Assembly (NCBI GenBank): GCA_964246015.1
Contig: CAXTPG010000006.1
Coordinates: forward strand, 15,468 to 79,467
Reading direction: 5' to 3'
DNA length: 64,000 nucleotides
Source of the DNA: JBBROS01 sp964246015
GTDB lineage: Bacteria > Pseudomonadota > Alphaproteobacteria > Acetobacterales > Acetobacteraceae
Both the position numbers and the translations under genes were made by a program. Positions 25,040 through 34,486 of the stretch are shown here, piece by piece; the stretch's first letter is position 1; each line of letters begins with the position of its first letter. The notes beneath the pieces are model-generated. The model saw nothing but the letters and a program-made list of their open reading frames with translations, was not told where the DNA came from and searched no databases.

Positions 25040-26472
25040 ATGAGCGAGAACCCGTTTGCCGAACCGGGCGACCAGGATCGCACCGTCATCCGCCCAAAGC
25101 CCGGCGGCTCCCGCGCCGCCGCCCGGCCCACCGCCACGCCCACCCCCCCGCCCGTAACCACGCCCGCCACCACGCCCGCGCCCCCGCCAGCCCCGCCGCC
25201 AGCCCTCGCGCCCCCCGGCCCCGACATCGAGGCCGTCGTCGCCGGCGACGGCCCCCTCGCCATCGCCGCGGCCCCCCTCCTTCACCTCCTCGCCCGCCTC
25301 CGCAACGCCGCCTCCGCCCCCGACCCCGGCGACATGCGCGAACGCACCCGCCGCGAGCTCCGCGCGTTCGAGCGCCGGGCCAAGGACGCGGGCGTCCCGC
25401 CGGACCAGCTCCGCCTCGCCCACTACGCCCTCTGCGCCGCCCTCGACGACGTCGTGCTCAACACCCCCTGGGGCAACCACGGCCGCTGGAAGGACGAACC
25501 CCTCGCCCGCGCCCTGCACCACGACGATGACGCCGGCCGCGGCTTCTTCGACCAGGTCCGCACCCTTCGCGACGGCATGCCCGCCTCCCGCCCGGTGCTC
25601 GAGATCATGTTCCTCTGCCTCTCCCTGGGCATGATGGGCGCCTACCGCACCGCCCCTGACGGCCCCGCCCAGCTCGAACGCGTCCGCCACCGCGTCTACG
25701 AGCTGATCGCCACCGAACCGCCCCCGGCCACGCTTTCGGCAACCGTCGCCGGCGTCGATGCCCGGACCCCCCCGCCCCGCGGCGGAGTCCCCGTCTGGGT
25801 GGGCGCAAGCCTCGCCGTCGCCGTCATCGCCGCCGCCTACATGTGGACCCTCACCGGCCTGAACGCCGCGTCCGACGAGGTCTACCGCGCCGCCCTCGCC
25901 GCCCCCCCCGGCACGATGCCCGACCTGGTGCGCCCCGCCGCGACCCCCCCCCCCCCGCCGCCCCCCCCCCCCCCCCCCCGCCCCCCCNNNNNNNNNNCCG
26001 ACGCCGAAGGCAGCGCCGGCGAAGCTCCCTGCCGCCCCCCGCGCCACCCCCCGGCCCCGCCGAACGCCTCCGCGCCGCCCTGGCCGACCTGCCCGACATC
26101 GAGGTCATCGGCACCCCTGCCGCCACCATCCTCCGCGTCCCTGCAAAGGCCCTGTTTCCCCAGCCGAACGCCACCCCCGCCGCCGGCCCCCTGCTGGACC
26201 GCCTCGCCGCCGCCCTCCAGCAGGAGCACGGCCCCATCCGCATCCACGCCTACACCGACTCCCTTCCCTCCCGCACCGCCGCCTTCCCCTCCAACTTCGC
26301 CCTCTCGACCGCCCGCGCGAAGGCGGTCCGCGCCGCCCTCGCCCGCACCCTGCCCGACCCGGCCCGCATCGCCGCCGACGGCCGCGCCGACGCCGAGCCC
26401 GTCGCCCCCAACACCACGCCCGAAAGCCGCGAGCGCAACCGCAGGATCGAGATCCTGCTGCCGCCGCCATGA
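25040..26472 (+). CDS. tssL: Type VI secretion protein TssL with C-terminal OmpA-like domain (interrupted by assembly gap)
   Basis: Inner-membrane anchor of the T6SS membrane complex. After a Pro/Thr-rich lead, the DotU/IcmH domain spans roughly residues 65-235 (YALCAALDDVVLNTPWG, FLCLSLGMMGAYR), followed by one membrane helix VWVGASLAVAVIAAAYMW. A poly-Pro linker encoded by long C runs meets 10 N. After the gap the frame changes, and an OmpA/MotB-like domain follows (NFALSTARAKAVRAAL, SRERNRRIEILL) that should bind peptidoglycan. The frame is restored if the real gap length is 2 modulo 3 (8, 11, 14...), assuming the flanking C runs are correct. TssL proteins with this domain are common where TssJ is missing. 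Confidence 0.88.
25944..25987 (+). repeat. Poly-C low-complexity tract inside tssL
   Basis: Runs of 13, 19 and 7 consecutive C separated by single G or GCCG, encoding a proline linker. The opposite strand has matching G runs that could form a quadruplex. The tract runs directly into the 10-base gap, so its true length is not known. Confidence 0.9.
25988..25997. other. Assembly gap, 10 N, within tssL
   Basis: Ten unresolved bases at the end of the poly-C tract. The reading frame differs on the two sides, so the N count does not reflect the real length. Confidence 0.99.
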
Positions 26473-29400
26473 CCCTGAAGCTCTCCGTCACCCGCTGGCT
26501 GGTCACCCTCGTCGGCGTCCAGATGCTGTGCGGCGTCCTCTGGGTCCTCGGCCCCCTGTGGCCCCCGTTGGAACCCTGGCCCGCCCGCGCGGCGCTTCTC
26601 ATGGCCGCCGTCCTCGTCTGGGCCGCCGCGAACCTCCTGCTCGACTGGCGCCGCACCCAGCGCGACGTGGCGCTGATGCAAGGCGCGTCCGGCGCCGCGG
26701 CGGACGAGGCCGCCGCCGTCGGCGCCAGGCTGGCCACCGCGATGACCGCCATGCGGAACGCGAAGGGCCGGCGCTTCGCCCTCTACGAACAACCCTGGTA
26801 CGCCATCATCGGCCCCCCCGGCGCCGGCAAGACCACGGCACTCCTCAACGCCGGCCTCCACTTTCCCCTGGTCGGGGAACTCGGCCCCGGCGCCGTCGCA
26901 GGCGTGGGCGGCACCCGCCTCTGCGACTGGTGGTTCACCGACGACGCCGTCCTGATCGACACCGCCGGGCGCTACACCACCCAGGAGAGCAACCGCGAGG
27001 TCGACCGCGCCGGCTGGGACTCCTTCCTCGCCCTGCTCCGCCGCACCCGCCCCAAGCAACCGCTCAACGGCGTCATCGTCGCCATCGCCCTCGGCGACGT
27101 CGTGGCCGATCCCTCCCTCACGGACGCCCACGCCCGCGCCATCCGCGCCCGCATCGACGAGCTGGAAACCCGCCTCGCCGTCCGCATGCCCGTCTACCTC
27201 CTATTCACCAAGGCCGACCTCCTCATCGGCTTCACCGAGTTCTTCGACGACCTAGACCGCGAGGGCCGCGAGCAGATCTGGGGCGCGACCTTTCCCCTCA
27301 CGGGACAGCCCGACCCGGCTGCCGCCCTCCGCCCCCTGCTCGACCGCCTCGACCGCCGCATGTTCCAGCGCCTCGATGCCGAAACCAACCCCGAGCGCCG
27401 GACCCTCATCGCCGGGTTTCCCGCCCAGTTCGCCAGCGTGCTCGGGCCCCTCGCCGCCTTCGCCACGGCCGCCTTCGGTCCCGGCCCCGACGGCCGCGCA
27501 CCGCTGCTGCGCGGCGCGTACCTCACCTCCGGCACGCAGGAGGGCACGCCCATCGACCGGCTGATGGGCGCCCTGTCGCGCTCCTTCGGTCTGGACCAGC
27601 GCCGCGCCGCCGGGTTGCGGCCGGAGGCGGGGCGGTCCTACTTCCTGGCCTCGCTCCTGCGCGACGTGGTCTTCGGGGAGGCGATGCTCGTCACCCACCG
27701 CCCCGGCGCCGCCCGCCGCCGCACCATGCTCCGCGCCGCCGGCTTCGCCACCTGCGCGGCGGCCGCGCTCCTGGGCGCCGGCTGCGTCTGGATGGAGCGC
27801 GGCGCGAACCAGGCCGCGATCGGCCGGGCCGAGGCCGCGGTGGCCGAACGCGCGAAGCTCGCGCAGGACCTCCCGCTCGACCCCGTGGCCGACGCCGACT
27901 TCGCGTCCATCGCCCCCTGGCTCGACAAGTCCAGGCCACCCGCCACACCGGATACGCCCGCCCGCGAATGGCCCGGCCTCGCACTCGGCTTCTCGCAGGA
28001 CGAGAAGCTTGGCGCCGCCGCCCGCGCGCAATACCGCCACGCCCTCGAATTCGCTCTGTTCCCGCGCCTCGTCTGGCGCGCCGAAACCCAGATGCGCGGC
28101 GCATTGGGCCAGGCCGAAGCCCTCTATGACGCGACCCGCATCTACCTGATGCTCGGCGGCGCCGGGCCCGTGGATCGCGCCCTGCTGCAGGATTGGTTCG
28201 CCCGCGACTGGGACCAGACCCTTCCCGGCGACCACCAGGCCGGCCTGCGCGCCGCCCTTTCCCGCCACCTCGCCTCCCTGCTGGAAGAACCGCTGCCCGC
28301 CATCGCCCTCGACGGCCCGCTGGTCACCGCCGCCCGCGCGACGATCGGCCGCGTCCCCCTCGCCGCCCGCGCCTATTCCCGCCTGAAGCCGCTCGCCGCC
28401 AACCGCGCGCCGCCCTGGCGCCCCTCCGAGGCGCTCGGCCCCGCCGGCGTCCGCGTCTTCCTGCGCCTCTCCGGCCGTGGCCTGGAGGAAGGGGTGCCCG
28501 GTCTGTTCACCATCGACGGCTTCCGCAACGCCGTCCTCCCCGCCCTGCCGCGCGCCGCACAGGACGCCGCCGCCGAGGCATGGGTCGTCGGCGAGCCCAT
28601 CGAACCCGACAGCCCCCGCCGCCGTACGCTGGAAGCCGACATCGCCACCCTCTACGCCGCCGAGTACGTCGCCGTCTGGGAGGCGATGCTCGCCGACCTC
28701 GATCCGGCCCCGCTCCGCAGCCTGACCCAGGCCGCGCAGGACCTCTTCATCCTCGCCTCCCAGCACTCCCCCATCCGCACGCTGCTCGCCTCCGCCGCGA
28801 AGCAGTTGGCCCCGGGCGCGGTGGCGCCGCCCGGCCCGGTCGCGACGGCCATGTCGACGGTCGATCAGCGCTTCCTGCCCGTCCGCGGCCTGTTCGGCAC
28901 GGGGGGCGCCGCGGCCATCGACCTCGTGCTCCGCCCCCTCGGCGACCTACAGCAGCAGCTCGCGAAACAGGCCGCCAGCACCACCCGCACCGCGCCCCCC
29001 GCCGCCGGGGAGGACCCGGCCAACGCCCTCCGCGCCGAGGCCGTGCGCCAGCCGCAACCCCTTGCCCGCTGGCTGGTCGCCTTTGCCACCAGCGGCGCGT
29101 CGCTTCGGGACGGCGGCCCCCGCGGGACCATGATCTCCGCCTGGAACGCGGCCGGGGGCGGCGCATCCCTCTGCCCCGCCGTCCTGGCCAACAAATACCC
29201 CTTCGTCCCCGCCGCGACCGCCGACGCCTCCATCGACGACTTCACCCGCCTGCTGGCCCCGGGGGGCGTGCTGGACGCCTTCTTCAACACCCAGTTGAAG
29301 CCCTACGTCGACACGACCGCAAAACCCTGGAAGCTGCAGGCCGTCGACGGAGTCAACGCCCCCGTCACCCCCGCCGACCTCGCCCAGTTCCAGCGCGCGG

Positions 29401-29807
29401 CGGCCATCCGCGACCTGTTCTTCCCCGGTGGCTCGAAGGAACCGATGGTCCGGTTCGAACTCACGCCCGCCCCGCTCGACCCCGGCATCCCCGCCGCCAC
29501 GCTCGAGCTGGGCCCCACCACCCTCAGCGCGACCCAGGGCGCCGCCGCCCGCCCCGCCGCCCTCATCTGGCCCGGCCGCCCCCGCGTCACCGCGGCGAAA
29601 CTATCCGCCCCGCCCCTCGTGCTCGACGCCGACGGTCCCTGGGCCGTCCTCCGCCTCTTCGCCAAGGCGAAGCCCACCACCGCCGGCGACAAGACGACGC
29701 TCGTGTTCACCGCCAACGACCGAACCCTCCGCTTCGACCTCCGCGCCAACCCCAACCCCTTCGCGAGCACCATCCTCGCCGAGTTCCGCTGCCCCGCCGT
29801 GCAGTAG
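26469..29807 (+). CDS. tssM: Type VI secretion protein TssM (IcmF)
   Basis: Large inner-membrane component that with TssL forms the T6SS membrane complex. Two N-terminal membrane helices (about 9-30 and 39-58), a P-loop GTPase-like domain with Walker A GPPGAGKT (115-122) and LIDTAGRYTTQES as the switch segment, and a third helix around 420-440 (GFATCAAAALLGAGCVW). The rest is the periplasmic part, ending with FDLRANPNPFAS. The 1112-residue length is typical. The ATG overlaps the tssL stop, so loss of frame in tssL could also lower TssM translation. Confidence 0.96.
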   Translation: MTLKLSVTRWLVTLVGVQMLCGVLWVLGPLWPPLEPWPARAALLMAAVLVWAAANLLLDWRRTQRDVALMQGASGAAADEAAAVGARLATAMTAMRNAKGRRFALYEQPWYAIIGPPGAGKTTALLNAGLHFPLVGELGPGAVAGVGGTRLCDWWFTDDAVLIDTAGRYTTQESNREVDRAGWDSFLALLRRTRPKQPLNGVIVAIALGDVVADPSLTDAHARAIRARIDELETRLAVRMPVYLLFTKADLLIGFTEFFDDLDREGREQIWGATFPLTGQPDPAAALRPLLDRLDRRMFQRLDAETNPERRTLIAGFPAQFASVLGPLAAFATAAFGPGPDGRAPLLRGAYLTSGTQEGTPIDRLMGALSRSFGLDQRRAAGLRPEAGRSYFLASLLRDVVFGEAMLVTHRPGAARRRTMLRAAGFATCAAAALLGAGCVWMERGANQAAIGRAEAAVAERAKLAQDLPLDPVADADFASIAPWLDKSRPPATPDTPAREWPGLALGFSQDEKLGAAARAQYRHALEFALFPRLVWRAETQMRGALGQAEALYDATRIYLMLGGAGPVDRALLQDWFARDWDQTLPGDHQAGLRAALSRHLASLLEEPLPAIALDGPLVTAARATIGRVPLAARAYSRLKPLAANRAPPWRPSEALGPAGVRVFLRLSGRGLEEGVPGLFTIDGFRNAVLPALPRAAQDAAAEAWVVGEPIEPDSPRRRTLEADIATLYAAEYVAVWEAMLADLDPAPLRSLTQAAQDLFILASQHSPIRTLLASAAKQLAPGAVAPPGPVATAMSTVDQRFLPVRGLFGTGGAAAIDLVLRPLGDLQQQLAKQAASTTRTAPPAAGEDPANALRAEAVRQPQPLARWLVAFATSGASLRDGGPRGTMISAWNAAGGGASLCPAVLANKYPFVPAATADASIDDFTRLLAPGGVLDAFFNTQLKPYVDTTAKPWKLQAVDGVNAPVTPADLAQFQRAAAIRDLFFPGGSKEPMVRFELTPAPLDPGIPAATLELGPTTLSATQGAAARPAALIWPGRPRVTAAKLSAPPLVLDADGPWAVLRLFAKAKPTTAGDKTTLVFTANDRTLRFDLRANPNPFASTILAEFRCPAVQ

Positions 29808-29852
29808 GTCACTGGACACGGCGCTTCGTTCCGGGGCACGCTCCGGCCGCCG

Positions 29853-30935
29853 ATGACCGAACCCATTGCCCTGCCCGAGCTGCAAGACGGCACCCCGGCC
29901 GGCCCCAACCTGGAGCTGGACGCACAGTTCGGCGAAATGGAACGCGCCGCGCTCGGCCGTCCGGAGGGCCAGTTCGGCGACACGATCGAGGCCGCGACCC
30001 CGCCCGACTGGAAGGAGGTCGGCCGCCTGGCGATCGCGCTGTGCAGCCGAACGCGCGACCTCCGCATCATGGGCTTCCTCGCGGTCGCCCGCCTGCACAC
30101 CGGCGGGTTGGTGGAGTTCGCCGCCGTCCTTGCCGCCATCCGCGTCATGATGGAGACGGCCTGGGACGACGTGCATCCGTTGCTCGACCCCGAGGACGAC
30201 AACGACCCCCTGCCCCGGCGCAGCGGCCTTCTGGTGCTGACCGACGGCGGCCGGGTCCTGCGGCCGATGCGCGACATCCCGCTGGCGGGCACGCCCCGCA
30301 CCGGGCCGGTGTCCTGGCGTGACATCGCCGTTTCCGCCGGACGCATCCCGCCCGAAGGCGACGGCGAGAAGAAGACCGAAGCCGGCATCCGCGCCGCCTT
30401 CGCCGGCACCGACCCGGTGCGCCTGGCCGCGATCCGCGAGGCCGTCCGCTCGGCCCTCGCCGACACCCGCACCATCGAGGCCATCCTCGACTCCCACGGC
30501 CCGGCGCCCAACAAGATGGATTTCGGCCCCCTGGTCGAGCAGTTGCGCGACATGGACCGCGACCTGACCCGCTTCGAGACGCTGCTGGCGGAAGAAGCGC
30601 CGCCCGAGCCGGAGCCCGACATCCCGGACGAGGACGAGGCACCCGGATCGGCGGACACGCCGCCCCCCCGGGCGCGGGGCGGCGGCGGACGCAGCTACGC
30701 CTCCATCCAGGCGATCTCCGCATTGAACAGCCGCGACGACGCGCTGCACGCGCTTGAACTGGCGGCCGCATATTTCCGCACGAACGAGCCATCGAGCCCG
30801 CTGCCGCTGCTGATCGACCGTGCGAAGCGGCTGGCGCCCATGCCGTTCCTGGACATCCTGCGCGACATGGCGCCCGATGGACTGTTGCAGGCGCAGACCA
30901 TCGCGGGCAGCAGCGAGGGGCAGGACGGGATGTAG
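29853..30935 (+). CDS. tssA: Type VI secretion protein TssA (ImpA domain)
   Basis: A 360-residue TssA-type protein that caps or primes baseplate and tail assembly. The ImpA N-terminal domain is seen as PDWKEVGRLAIALCSRTRDL, VARLHTGGLVEFAAVL and METAWDDVHPLLDPEDDND. An acidic Pro-rich linker (EEAPPEPEPDIPDEDEA) precedes a C-terminal helical domain with SRDDALHALELAAAYFRTN and PSSPLPLLIDRAKRL, the short-form TssA arrangement. 45 bases separate it from tssM, and a 93-base gap precedes tssB. Confidence 0.92.
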   Translation: MTEPIALPELQDGTPAGPNLELDAQFGEMERAALGRPEGQFGDTIEAATPPDWKEVGRLAIALCSRTRDLRIMGFLAVARLHTGGLVEFAAVLAAIRVMMETAWDDVHPLLDPEDDNDPLPRRSGLLVLTDGGRVLRPMRDIPLAGTPRTGPVSWRDIAVSAGRIPPEGDGEKKTEAGIRAAFAGTDPVRLAAIREAVRSALADTRTIEAILDSHGPAPNKMDFGPLVEQLRDMDRDLTRFETLLAEEAPPEPEPDIPDEDEAPGSADTPPPRARGGGGRSYASIQAISALNSRDDALHALELAAAYFRTNEPSSPLPLLIDRAKRLAPMPFLDILRDMAPDGLLQAQTIAGSSEGQDGM

Positions 30936-31028
30936 CGTCCGGAAATACCGGCGCAAACCGCCGTAGTCGTTGCAGAGCGGGGCTGTCTGTGGTTAGGCTG
31001 GTAGAAACGTTTGAACCGGGGGGCCGGC

Positions 31029-31550
31029 ATGGCTAAGGCAAGCAGTCAGAAGTTCATCGCGCGCAACCGCGCACCCCGCGTCCAGATCGAATACGACGTC
31101 GAGACCTATGGGTCCGAGAAGAAGGTGCAGTTGCCCTTCGTCGTCGGCGTGATGTCCGATCTGTCCGGCAAGCCCGAGGAGCCGCTGCCGGCTGTCGCCG
31201 ACCGCAAGATGCTCGAGATCGACGTCGACAACTTCGACGATCGGATGAAGTCGATGAAGCCGCGGGTCGCCTTCATGGTCCCCAACACCCTGACCGGCGA
31301 AGGCAACCTCGCCGTCGACATCACCTTCCAGAGCATGGACGACTTCTCGCCCGGGGCCGTCGCCAAGAAGGTCGACAGCCTGGCCAAGCTGCTCGAGGCA
31401 CGCACGCAGCTTACCAACCTGCTGACCTACATGGACGGCAAGACCGGCGCGGAATCGCTCATCACCAAGGCCCTGCAGGACCCCGCCCTGCTCTCGAGCC
31501 TCGCTGCCAAGCAGCCCGTCGCCACCGCCTCCGACAGCGGAGAGGAATGA
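31029..31550 (+). CDS. tssB: Type VI secretion sheath small subunit TssB (VipA)
   Basis: Small subunit of the contractile sheath, 173 residues. Typical segments are SSQKFIARNRAPRVQIEYDV, FVVGVMSDLSGKP, RKMLEIDVDNFDDRMKSM and LLTYMDGKTGAE. The ATG at 31029 gives MAKASSQKF, the normal N-terminus; a TTG 18 bases upstream is open in frame but not needed. The stop overlaps the tssC start. The gap before it is the best place for an internal promoter of the tssB-to-tssH part. Confidence 0.96.
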   Translation: MAKASSQKFIARNRAPRVQIEYDVETYGSEKKVQLPFVVGVMSDLSGKPEEPLPAVADRKMLEIDVDNFDDRMKSMKPRVAFMVPNTLTGEGNLAVDITFQSMDDFSPGAVAKKVDSLAKLLEARTQLTNLLTYMDGKTGAESLITKALQDPALLSSLAAKQPVATASDSGEE

Positions 31551-33037
31551 GCATGTCCGCAACCCAAACCGCCGCCCCCGACGCACTGGGCACCGTCACC
31601 GAGGCCGAGAGCGAGTTCGCCGCCCTGCTGACGCGCGAGTTCAAGCCCAAGAGCGCGCGCGCCCGCGAAGCCGTCGAAAGCGCGGTGCACACGCTGGCGC
31701 AGCAGGCGCTGTCCAACACCGCACTCGTCTCCGATGACAGCCTCCGCTCCATCGAGGCGATGATCGCGGCGATCGACAAGAAGCTCACCGAGCAGGTGAA
31801 CCTCATCATCCACACCGAGGAGTTCCAGGCGCTGGAAGGCGCCTGGCGCGGGCTGCACCACCTCGTGAACAACACCGAGACGGACGAGACGCTGAAGATC
31901 AAGGTCATGAACATCTCCAAGAAGGAGATGGGCCGGACCTTGAAGAAGTTCCGCGGCACCGCCTGGGACCAGTCGCCCATCTTCAAGCGCATCTACGACG
32001 AGGAATACGGCCAGTTCGGCGGCGAGCCCTTTGGTCTGCTGGTCGGCGACTACCATTTCGACCACTCGCCGCAGGACGTGCAGCTGCTCGGCGACATGGC
32101 CCAGATCGCCGCGTCCGCCCACGCCCCGTTCATCACCGCCGCCGCCCCCACCGTCATGCAGATGGAAAGCTGGGAAGAGCTGTCGAACCCCCGCGACCTC
32201 ACCAAGATCTTCCAGACGCCGGAATACGCGGCCTGGCGCTCGCTGCGGGAAAGCGAGGACTCGCGCTACCTCGGCCTCACGATGCCCCGCTTCCTCGCCC
32301 GCCTGCCCTACGGCGCGAAGACGGAGCCCGTGGAGGAGTTCAACTTCGAGGAAGACGTCGGTGACGCCGACCATTCCAAGTTCGCCTGGTGCAACTCGGC
32401 CTATGCGATGGCCACCAACATCACCCGCGCCTTCAAGACCTACGGCTGGTGCTCCAACATCCGCGGCGTCGAAAGCGGCGGCGCGGTCGAGGGCCTGCCC
32501 GCCTACACCTTCCCGGACGCCGACGGCGGCGTCGCGATGAAGTGCCCGACCGAGATCGCGATCCCCGACCGGCGGGAAGCCGAACTCGCCAAGAACGGCT
32601 TCATGCCGCTCATCTTCAAGAAGAACTCCGACTTCGCCGCGTTCATCGGCGCCCAGTCGCTCCAGAAGCCGCAGGAATACATCGACCCGGCCGCCACCGC
32701 CAACGCCAACCTGGCCGCCCGGCTGCCCTACCTCTTCGCGACCTGCCGCTTCGCCCACTACCTGAAGTGCATGGTCCGCGACAAGGTCGGCTCGTCCAAG
32801 ACCAAGTCGCAGTTGAAGGACTGGCTGGAAACCTGGATCAGCCTCTACGTCGACGGCTCCCCGAACACCAGCACCGAGGAATACAAGGCGTCGCATCCGC
32901 TGGCGGAAGCCGTGATCGAGATCGAGGAGAACGAGGAGAACCCGGGCTACTACTCCGCGAAGTTCTACCTCAAGCCGCACTACCAGCTCGAGGGCCTGAC
33001 CGTGTCCCTCCGCCTTGTTTCCAAGATGCCGAAGTAG
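31547..33037 (+). CDS. tssC: Type VI secretion sheath large subunit TssC (VipB)
   Basis: Large sheath subunit, 496 residues, the normal length. Visible family motifs are EFQALEGAWRGLHHLVNNTE, YGQFGGEPFGLLVGDYHFDH, FLARLPYGAKT, FAWCNSAYAMATNITRAFK, and the C-terminal VEIEENEENPGYYSAKFYL type segment (here from VIEIEENEENPGY) with YQLEGLTVSLRLVSKMP. It assembles with TssB around the Hcp tube. The start overlaps the tssB stop. Confidence 0.98.
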   Translation: MSMSATQTAAPDALGTVTEAESEFAALLTREFKPKSARAREAVESAVHTLAQQALSNTALVSDDSLRSIEAMIAAIDKKLTEQVNLIIHTEEFQALEGAWRGLHHLVNNTETDETLKIKVMNISKKEMGRTLKKFRGTAWDQSPIFKRIYDEEYGQFGGEPFGLLVGDYHFDHSPQDVQLLGDMAQIAASAHAPFITAAAPTVMQMESWEELSNPRDLTKIFQTPEYAAWRSLRESEDSRYLGLTMPRFLARLPYGAKTEPVEEFNFEEDVGDADHSKFAWCNSAYAMATNITRAFKTYGWCSNIRGVESGGAVEGLPAYTFPDADGGVAMKCPTEIAIPDRREAELAKNGFMPLIFKKNSDFAAFIGAQSLQKPQEYIDPAATANANLAARLPYLFATCRFAHYLKCMVRDKVGSSKTKSQLKDWLETWISLYVDGSPNTSTEEYKASHPLAEAVIEIEENEENPGYYSAKFYLKPHYQLEGLTVSLRLVSKMPK

Positions 33038-33059
33038 CGCCACTCAAGGGAGGTAGATC

Positions 33060-33659
33060 ATGGCCGTCGACGGATACATGTATTTTCTGGACTACGACGA
33101 CAAATACCAGACGTCGGAGTCGCAGATCGATATGACCACGGTGAACGACAAGGACATCAACTGGAAGGAGTTCAAGTTCGACGCGGCGCTCAAGGGCGGT
33201 GAGTCCGGAAAGCCCGGCCTGTTCGAAATCGAGGACTTCAGCTTCGACATCGAGCAGACCCTGAACATCGGCAGCCAGAGCACCGGCGCCGGCGCCGGCA
33301 AGGTCGTGTTCAACCCCTTCTCGATCACCCGCAAGATCGACCGGTTCTCGCCCACCCTGTTCGAGAAGGCCTGCTCCGGCACGCCCTTCAAGTCCGTCGT
33401 CCTCGGCCTCAAGAAGTCCGCCGGCGGAAACACCTCGGGCGTCGTCTACCTCGTGTTCCGCTTCAAGCTCGTCGCCGCCAAGACCATCTCCTGGTCCTAT
33501 GACGACGAATCCCCGAAAGAGACCGTGACGTTCGAATACGGCGGCCTGCAGGTCCACTACTCCGCGCAGAACCCGAACGGCACCCTCATCAAGGCCATCC
33601 CCGGCGGCTGGAACCGCGTGAAGAACATCAAGGATCAGGGCGATACCCCGATCGCGTAG
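33060..33659 (+). CDS. hcp: Type VI secretion tube protein Hcp (TssD)
   Basis: A 199-residue inner-tube protein. It is longer than the compact 160-residue Hcp1 type but keeps the pattern: MAVDGYMYFLDYDDK start, FDIEQTLNIGSQSTGAGAGK, FNPFSITRKIDRFSPTLFEK, a central VYLVFRFKLVAAKTISWSY and a C-terminal VTFEYGGLQVHYS. GGGAGGT lies about 6 bases before the ATG, the strongest ribosome site in the operon, as expected for the most abundant T6SS protein. Hcp is both tube subunit and secreted carrier of small effectors. Confidence 0.96.
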   Translation: MAVDGYMYFLDYDDKYQTSESQIDMTTVNDKDINWKEFKFDAALKGGESGKPGLFEIEDFSFDIEQTLNIGSQSTGAGAGKVVFNPFSITRKIDRFSPTLFEKACSGTPFKSVVLGLKKSAGGNTSGVVYLVFRFKLVAAKTISWSYDDESPKETVTFEYGGLQVHYSAQNPNGTLIKAIPGGWNRVKNIKDQGDTPIA

Positions 33660-33683
33660 CGACGCAAGCCAAGCGCCACGGAG

Positions 33684-34484
33684 TTGACCCCGCGCGAAGC
33701 CCTGCAATCCGGAGACGTCCGGCTGGCGATGGACCTGTTGAAGGCCGAAGCCCGCCGGACGCCCCGTGACGCCCGCCTCCGCACCTTCCTGTTCCAGATG
33801 TTCTGCATCACCGGCGAGTGGGACCGCGCCCTCACCCAACTGGGCGTCGCCGGAGAGCTCGACCCGTCCACCAACGCCATGGTCCAGACCTACCGCGTCC
33901 TCGTCCGCTGCGAGGTCCTGCGCGAGAAGATCTTCGCCGGCGCCCGAACCCCGACCGTCATCGGCGACCCCGGCCCCTGGCTGCCCCTCCTCATCGAAGC
34001 CGTCCGCATGCTCGCCGCCGGCGACCACGAGGGCGCCAGCCGCCTCCGCGACGCCGCCTTCGACGCCGCCCCGCCCCGGCCCGCGACCCTCGATGGCGTC
34101 GACGCCCCCTGGGTCGCCGACGCCGACCCCCGCCTCGGCCCGACCATCGAGGCGGTCATCGACGGCAAATACGCCTGGATCCCCTACGACCGAATCGCCA
34201 GCATCGACATCGATGCCCCCCAGGACCTCCGCGACCAGGTCTGGATGCCGGCCACCTTCACCTGGACCAACGAAGGCACCGCCGTGGGCTTCATCCCCAC
34301 GCGCTACCCCGGCACCACCGCCAGCACCGACCCGGCCCTCCTCCTCGCCCGCCGCACCGAGTGGATCGAGACCGGCGACTGGGCCATCCCCATCGGCCAG
34401 CGCATGTTCGTGACCGAGGACGCCGAGACCGCGCTGATGGACCTGCGCCGGATGCAGTTCGCGTCCGAACCGCCCCCCGAGTAG
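33684..34484 (+). CDS. tagJ: Type VI secretion accessory protein TagJ/ImpE
   Basis: A 266-residue ImpE/TagJ family protein, known to bind the sheath subunit TssB in systems that have it. TPR-like helices occur at the N-terminus (LLKAEARRTPRDARLRTFLF, TGEWDRALTQLGV), and the family core follows with WVADADPRLGPTIEAVIDGK, YAWIPYDRIASIDIDAP and RDQVWMPATFTWTNEG. The TTG start has GGAG too close to be ideal, but family members begin at this point; an ATG 45 bases downstream would cut the first helix. Confidence 0.88.
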   Translation: MTPREALQSGDVRLAMDLLKAEARRTPRDARLRTFLFQMFCITGEWDRALTQLGVAGELDPSTNAMVQTYRVLVRCEVLREKIFAGARTPTVIGDPGPWLPLLIEAVRMLAAGDHEGASRLRDAAFDAAPPRPATLDGVDAPWVADADPRLGPTIEAVIDGKYAWIPYDRIASIDIDAPQDLRDQVWMPATFTWTNEGTAVGFIPTRYPGTTASTDPALLLARRTEWIETGDWAIPIGQRMFVTEDAETALMDLRRMQFASEPPPE

Positions 34485-34486
34485 CC

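Noticed and set aside
25988..25997. True frameshift mutation in tssL
   Set aside because: Both halves are well-formed domains and the break coincides exactly with unresolved bases, so a wrong placeholder length explains it better than a pseudogene.
25007..28129. A 1040-codon frame starting with tssL and continuing past the gap into an Arg/Pro-rich protein
   Set aside because: After the N run it leaves the coding frame. The OmpA-like domain and tssM are in other frames, so this is an artefact of the gap length.
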